A stretch of 58,108 nucleotides of DNA from SURF-13 sp041695325 (GTDB lineage Bacteria > Pseudomonadota > Gammaproteobacteria > SURF-13), in the NCBI GenBank assembly GCA_041695325.1, contig JBGFRC010000057.1, positions 1 to 58,108 on the forward strand, written 5' to 3'. Every line of letters begins with the position of its first letter. Position 1 is the first letter of the stretch. Of the stretch, positions 54,984 through 58,108 are shown piece after piece. Below the pieces are notes generated by a model. The model saw nothing but the letters and a program-made list of their open reading frames with translations, searched no databases and was not told the origin of the DNA. The position numbers and the translations under genes were made by a program.

Positions 54984-56909
54984 ATGCCCATCATCACCCT
55001 CCCCGACGGCAGCCGCCGCGAGTATCCGCAGCCCGTCGCCATCAAGGACGTCGCCGCCTCCATAGGCGCGGGGCTGGCCAAGGCGGCGCTCGCGGCCAGG
55101 GTGGACGGCAAGCTGGTGGATATGTCGTACACGCTCGACCACGATGCGAGCGTCGCCATCGTCACCGACAAAAGCCCCGAAGCGCTCGATGTGATCCGCC
55201 ATTCCAGCGCGCACCTGCTGGCGCAGGCGGTGAAGGAGCTGTTCCCCAGCGCGCAGGTCACCATCGGCCCGGTGATTGAGGACGGCTTTTACTATGACTT
55301 CGCCTTCGATCGCCACTTCACGCCGGAGGATCTGGCCGCCATCGAGGCGCGTATGAAGGATCTGGCGGACAAGGACTTCCCCGTGGCGCGCACCGTCATG
55401 CCGCGCGAGCAGGCGGTCAAATTTTTCCGCGACATGGGCGAAGAATACAAGGCGCGCATCATCGAGGACATCCCCGCCGGCGAAGAACTCTCGCTGTACC
55501 GGCAAGGCGATTTCATAGACCTGTGCCGCGGCCCGCACGTGCCCAGCACCGGCAAACTCAAGGCGTTCAAGCTCACCAAGGTCGCGGGCGCCTACTGGCG
55601 CGGCGATTCGAAAAACGAGATGCTGCAACGCATCTACGGCACCGCCTGGCCCAATGAAAAAGACCTCAGGAACTATCTGCATCGCCTGGAAGAAGCCGAA
55701 AAGCGCGATCATCGCAAGCTGGCGCGCGCGCTTGATCTGTTCCACTTCCAGGAAGAAGCGCCGGGCATGGTGTTCTGGCACGAAAACGGCTGGCGCATCT
55801 ATCAGGAAGTCACCGGCTACATGAGCGCGCTGTGGCGCGAACACGGCTATCAGGAGATACGCACCCCGCAGGTGGTGGACCGCTCGCTGTGGGAAAAGTC
55901 GGGGCACTGGGAAAAATTCAAGGAGCACATGTTCATCACCGAATCGGAGAAGCGCCTGTACGCGGTGAAGCCGATGAATTGTCCGTGCCACATCCAGGTG
56001 TACAACCAGGGCCTGAAGAGCTACCGCGATCTGCCGCTGCGCCTGGCCGAGTTCGGCTCCTGCCATCGCAACGAGCAGTCCGGCGCGCTGCACGGCCTGA
56101 TGCGCCTGCGCAATTTCGTGCAGGACGACGCGCACATCTTCTGCACCAAAGATCAGATGCAGCATGAAGTATCGGCGTTCATCGTCCTGTTGCACCAGGT
56201 ATACCGGGATTTCGGCTTCAAGGATATCCTCTACCGGCTCTCCACCCGCCCGGTGGAACGTATCGGCGCCGACGAGCTGTGGGATCAGGCCGAGCACGCG
56301 CTGGAGCAGGCGCTCAACGCCAAGCAACTGCCTTGGGATCTGCAGCCGGGCGAAGGCGCGTTCTATGGACCCAAGATCGAATTTTCCCTCAAGGACAGCA
56401 TCGGGCGCATTTGGCAGTGCGGGACTATTCAAATAGACTTCGCCATGCCCGCCCGCCTGGGCGCGCACTACATCGCCGAGGACGGCTCCAGGCAAGTGCC
56501 CGTAATGTTGCACCGCGCTATCCTGGGTTCGCTGGAACGCTTTATCGGTATTCTGATCGAAGAATACGCCGGGGCGTTCCCGCTCTGGCTCGCGCCGGTG
56601 CAGGCGGTGGTGATGAACATCACCGATAACCAGGCTGCCTACACCCAGGAATGCGCGGAAATGCTGAAAAAACAAGGACTCAGGGTAAAATCAGACTTGC
56701 GCAATGAGAAGATAGGCTTTAAAATTAGGGAGCATACACTGCAACGGATTCCCTATCTTCTGGTCGTGGGCGACCGCGAGATGGAAAACCGGAGCGTGGC
56801 CGTGCGCACGCGACAGGGCGACGACCTGGGGCCGATGACGCTGGAAGCCTTTCTGGATCGAGGCCGTAGCGAGATCGCGCGCCGCGCCCATGCCGTTTTA
56901 AAGACTTGA
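54984..56909 (+). CDS. thrS: Threonyl-tRNA synthetase
   Basis: 641 residues: TGS domain (1-60, starting PIITLPDGSRREYPQP), editing domain with HSSAH (73-77) and a CRGPHVPSTG segment, class II catalytic core with KPMNCPCHIQVY (zinc cysteine) and RLAEFGSCHRNEQSGALHG, and a C-terminal anticodon-binding domain. The full-length editing-competent form. It charges tRNA-Thr. The start is clear by family comparison, although no ribosome site precedes it. Confidence 0.97.
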   Translation: MPIITLPDGSRREYPQPVAIKDVAASIGAGLAKAALAARVDGKLVDMSYTLDHDASVAIVTDKSPEALDVIRHSSAHLLAQAVKELFPSAQVTIGPVIEDGFYYDFAFDRHFTPEDLAAIEARMKDLADKDFPVARTVMPREQAVKFFRDMGEEYKARIIEDIPAGEELSLYRQGDFIDLCRGPHVPSTGKLKAFKLTKVAGAYWRGDSKNEMLQRIYGTAWPNEKDLRNYLHRLEEAEKRDHRKLARALDLFHFQEEAPGMVFWHENGWRIYQEVTGYMSALWREHGYQEIRTPQVVDRSLWEKSGHWEKFKEHMFITESEKRLYAVKPMNCPCHIQVYNQGLKSYRDLPLRLAEFGSCHRNEQSGALHGLMRLRNFVQDDAHIFCTKDQMQHEVSAFIVLLHQVYRDFGFKDILYRLSTRPVERIGADELWDQAEHALEQALNAKQLPWDLQPGEGAFYGPKIEFSLKDSIGRIWQCGTIQIDFAMPARLGAHYIAEDGSRQVPVMLHRAILGSLERFIGILIEEYAGAFPLWLAPVQAVVMNITDNQAAYTQECAEMLKKQGLRVKSDLRNEKIGFKIREHTLQRIPYLLVVGDREMENRSVAVRTRQGDDLGPMTLEAFLDRGRSEIARRAHAVLKT

Positions 56910-56925
56910 CAAGGAGGAAGCGCCT

Positions 56926-57462
56926 ATCGCTGCTGAAAGAAACACCCGGCTCAATGATGAAATCACCGCCCCCCAGGTGCGCCTGATCGGGGCCAACGGC
57001 GAGCAGATCGGCATCGTGCCGGTCGAGGAGGCCAGGAAGCTGGCCTATGACGCCGAGCTGGATTTGGTGGAGATCGTACCCAACGCCAAACCGCCGGTAT
57101 GCCGCATCATGAATTACGGCAAGTTCCTGTTTGAAGAAAACAAGAAACGCCACCAGGCCAGGAAAAAACAGAAGCAGATACAGGTCAAGGAAGTCAAGTT
57201 CCGCCCGGGCACGGAGGAAGCCGACTATCAGGTCAAGCTGCGCAACCTGGTGCGCTTTCTGAGCGATGGAGACAAGGCCAAAGTCACCTTGCGTTATCGC
57301 GGGCGCGAGCTGGTACATCAGCAGCTGGGTCTCAATCTGCTGAAGCGCATTGAAACCGATCTGGCGGACGTCGGCACGGTAGAGCAGTTCCCGAAGATGG
57401 AAGGCAGGCAGATGGTGATGGTGATCGCGCCCAAGGCCGCACGGCGCAGCGCGGCAACCTGA
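56926..57462 (+). CDS. infC: Translation initiation factor IF-3
   Basis: 178 residues from the rare start AUC at 56,926, placed by AAGGAGG 8 bases upstream and by the family N-terminus (RNTRLNDEITAPQVRL). No ATG or GTG lies at that position. The next in-frame GTG at 56,977 would remove needed N-terminal residues. IF-3 discriminates against such codons, so it represses its own translation, as with AUU in E. coli infC. The N-domain, the KKRHQARKKQKQIQVKEVK linker and the C-domain are intact. Confidence 0.95.
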   Translation: MAAERNTRLNDEITAPQVRLIGANGEQIGIVPVEEARKLAYDAELDLVEIVPNAKPPVCRIMNYGKFLFEENKKRHQARKKQKQIQVKEVKFRPGTEEADYQVKLRNLVRFLSDGDKAKVTLRYRGRELVHQQLGLNLLKRIETDLADVGTVEQFPKMEGRQMVMVIAPKAARRSAAT

Positions 57463-57512
57463 CGCGCAAGACGGTGTGTTACAAACTTCAAATCAGAGAA
57501 TGAGATTAAGTT

Positions 57513-57710
57513 ATGCCGAAACTGAAAACCAACAGCGGCGCGGCCAAGCGCTTCAAGCGCACGGCCTCGGGCGGCTTCAAGCACCGCCAGTCGCACCACA
57601 GACACATCCTCACCAAGAAGAGCGCCAAGCGCAAGCGCCTGCTCGGCGGCACCGTTATGGTGGACGATTCCGACGTCGCGGGTTTGCGCCGTTTGCTGCC
57701 CTATAGTTAA
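57513..57710 (+). CDS. rpmI: 50S ribosomal protein L35
   Basis: 65 residues, highly basic, with the L35 signature PKLKTNSGAAKRFKRTASG and HRHILTKKSAKRKR. It is 50 bases after infC and 9 before rplT. In enterobacteria its translation is repressed by L20 binding the leader; I cannot confirm that structure here. Confidence 0.97.
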   Translation: MPKLKTNSGAAKRFKRTASGGFKHRQSHHRHILTKKSAKRKRLLGGTVMVDDSDVAGLRRLLPYS

Positions 57711-57719
57711 GAGGTCGTC

Positions 57720-58079
57720 ATGCCAAGAGTCAAACGCGGCGTCACCGCCGGTGCGCGCCATAAAAAAGTCCTCGCCCAGGCCAAGGGCTATTACGGCGCG
57801 CGCAAGAACATCTATCGCGTCGCCAAGCAGGCCGTCATCAAGGCCGGCCAGTACGCCTACATCGGACGCAAGCAGCGCAAGCGCCAGTTCCGCGCCCTGT
57901 GGATCGTGCGCATCAACGCCGCCGCGCGCGCGCATGGGCTGTCCTACGGCCGCCTGATGAACGGCTTGCACAAGGCCATGATTCATATTGATCGCAAGGT
58001 GCTGGCCGATATCGCGGTCAATGACAAAGCGGCTTTTGCCGCGCTGGCGCAAAAGGTGAAGGGCCAGACCCCAGGCTGA
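57720..58079 (+). CDS. rplT: 50S ribosomal protein L20
   Basis: 119 residues, the standard length. The N-terminal basic helix has RVKRGVTAGARHKKVL and AKGYYGARKN, and the core has RKQRKRQFRALWIVRINAA. It binds 23S rRNA early in 50S assembly. It is the last gene in the window; pheST would be expected next but lies outside. Confidence 0.97.
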   Translation: MPRVKRGVTAGARHKKVLAQAKGYYGARKNIYRVAKQAVIKAGQYAYIGRKQRKRQFRALWIVRINAAARAHGLSYGRLMNGLHKAMIHIDRKVLADIAVNDKAAFAALAQKVKGQTPG

Positions 58080-58108
58080 CGCGTAACCGGCATCACCGGC
58101 TGAATTAC

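Overview
The window looks like the chromosome of a GC-rich proteobacterium, most probably gammaproteobacterial. The evidence is the housekeeping gene order: rsxABCDGE-nth, apbC next to metG, surE-pcm-nlpD, and thrS-infC-rpmI-rplT preceded by a tRNA-Val. A glcDEF operon fused to a glyoxylate aminotransferase gene would suit an autotroph that salvages glycolate, but the window contains no carbon-fixation gene, so lifestyle is inference only.

Region 1 (1-17,540, minus strand) is an iron-acquisition island of visibly lower G+C. Transcription runs leftward from a Fur-box-like site: ECF sigma factor (fecI-like), anti-sigma regulator (fecR-like), TonB-dependent receptor with an N-terminal signalling domain, then eight genes in the same order as staphylococcal sbnA-H, then a PepSY membrane protein. 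The eight genes supply every enzyme known for staphyloferrin B: L-2,3-diaminopropionate synthesis (SbnA, SbnB), citrate synthesis (SbnG), a decarboxylase (SbnH), three NRPS-independent synthetases (SbnE, SbnF, SbnC) and an exporter (SbnD). Nearly all junctions are 4-base stop/start overlaps. sbnI is absent. The leftmost 860 bases hold a GC-rich, 5'-truncated piece of a fourth IucA/IucC-type synthetase.

Region 2 (17,945-34,280) is housekeeping: TauE-type permease, dCTP deaminase, ApbC, MetG, the six-subunit Rsx/Rnf electron-transport complex, endonuclease III, a lipoprotein plus a cyclase-PEGA protein, a thrC/hom/alaC amino-acid cluster and an Mth938-domain protein.

Region 3 (34,281-46,252) contains an orphan 109-residue protein between strong hairpins, surE-pcm-yqaA-nlpD without rpoS, divergent glcDEF-aminotransferase (glycolate to glyoxylate to glycine), a second aminotransferase and uvrB.

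Region 4 (46,260-54,760) is a defence-type island inserted between uvrB and tRNA-Val: a YefM/YoeB toxin-antitoxin pair, then a type I restriction-modification operon hsdM-hsdS-X-hsdR-ygjP. X is a 527-residue protein resembling the sporadically distributed TIGR04141/DUF6119 family and carrying a possible nuclease-like motif. It is lower in G+C than hsdM and is the best candidate for a poorly described function.

Region 5 (54,800-58,108) is tRNA-Val(GAC), thrS with an unusual 33-bp imperfect hairpin leader and no visible Shine-Dalgarno, infC starting on AUC, rpmI and rplT.
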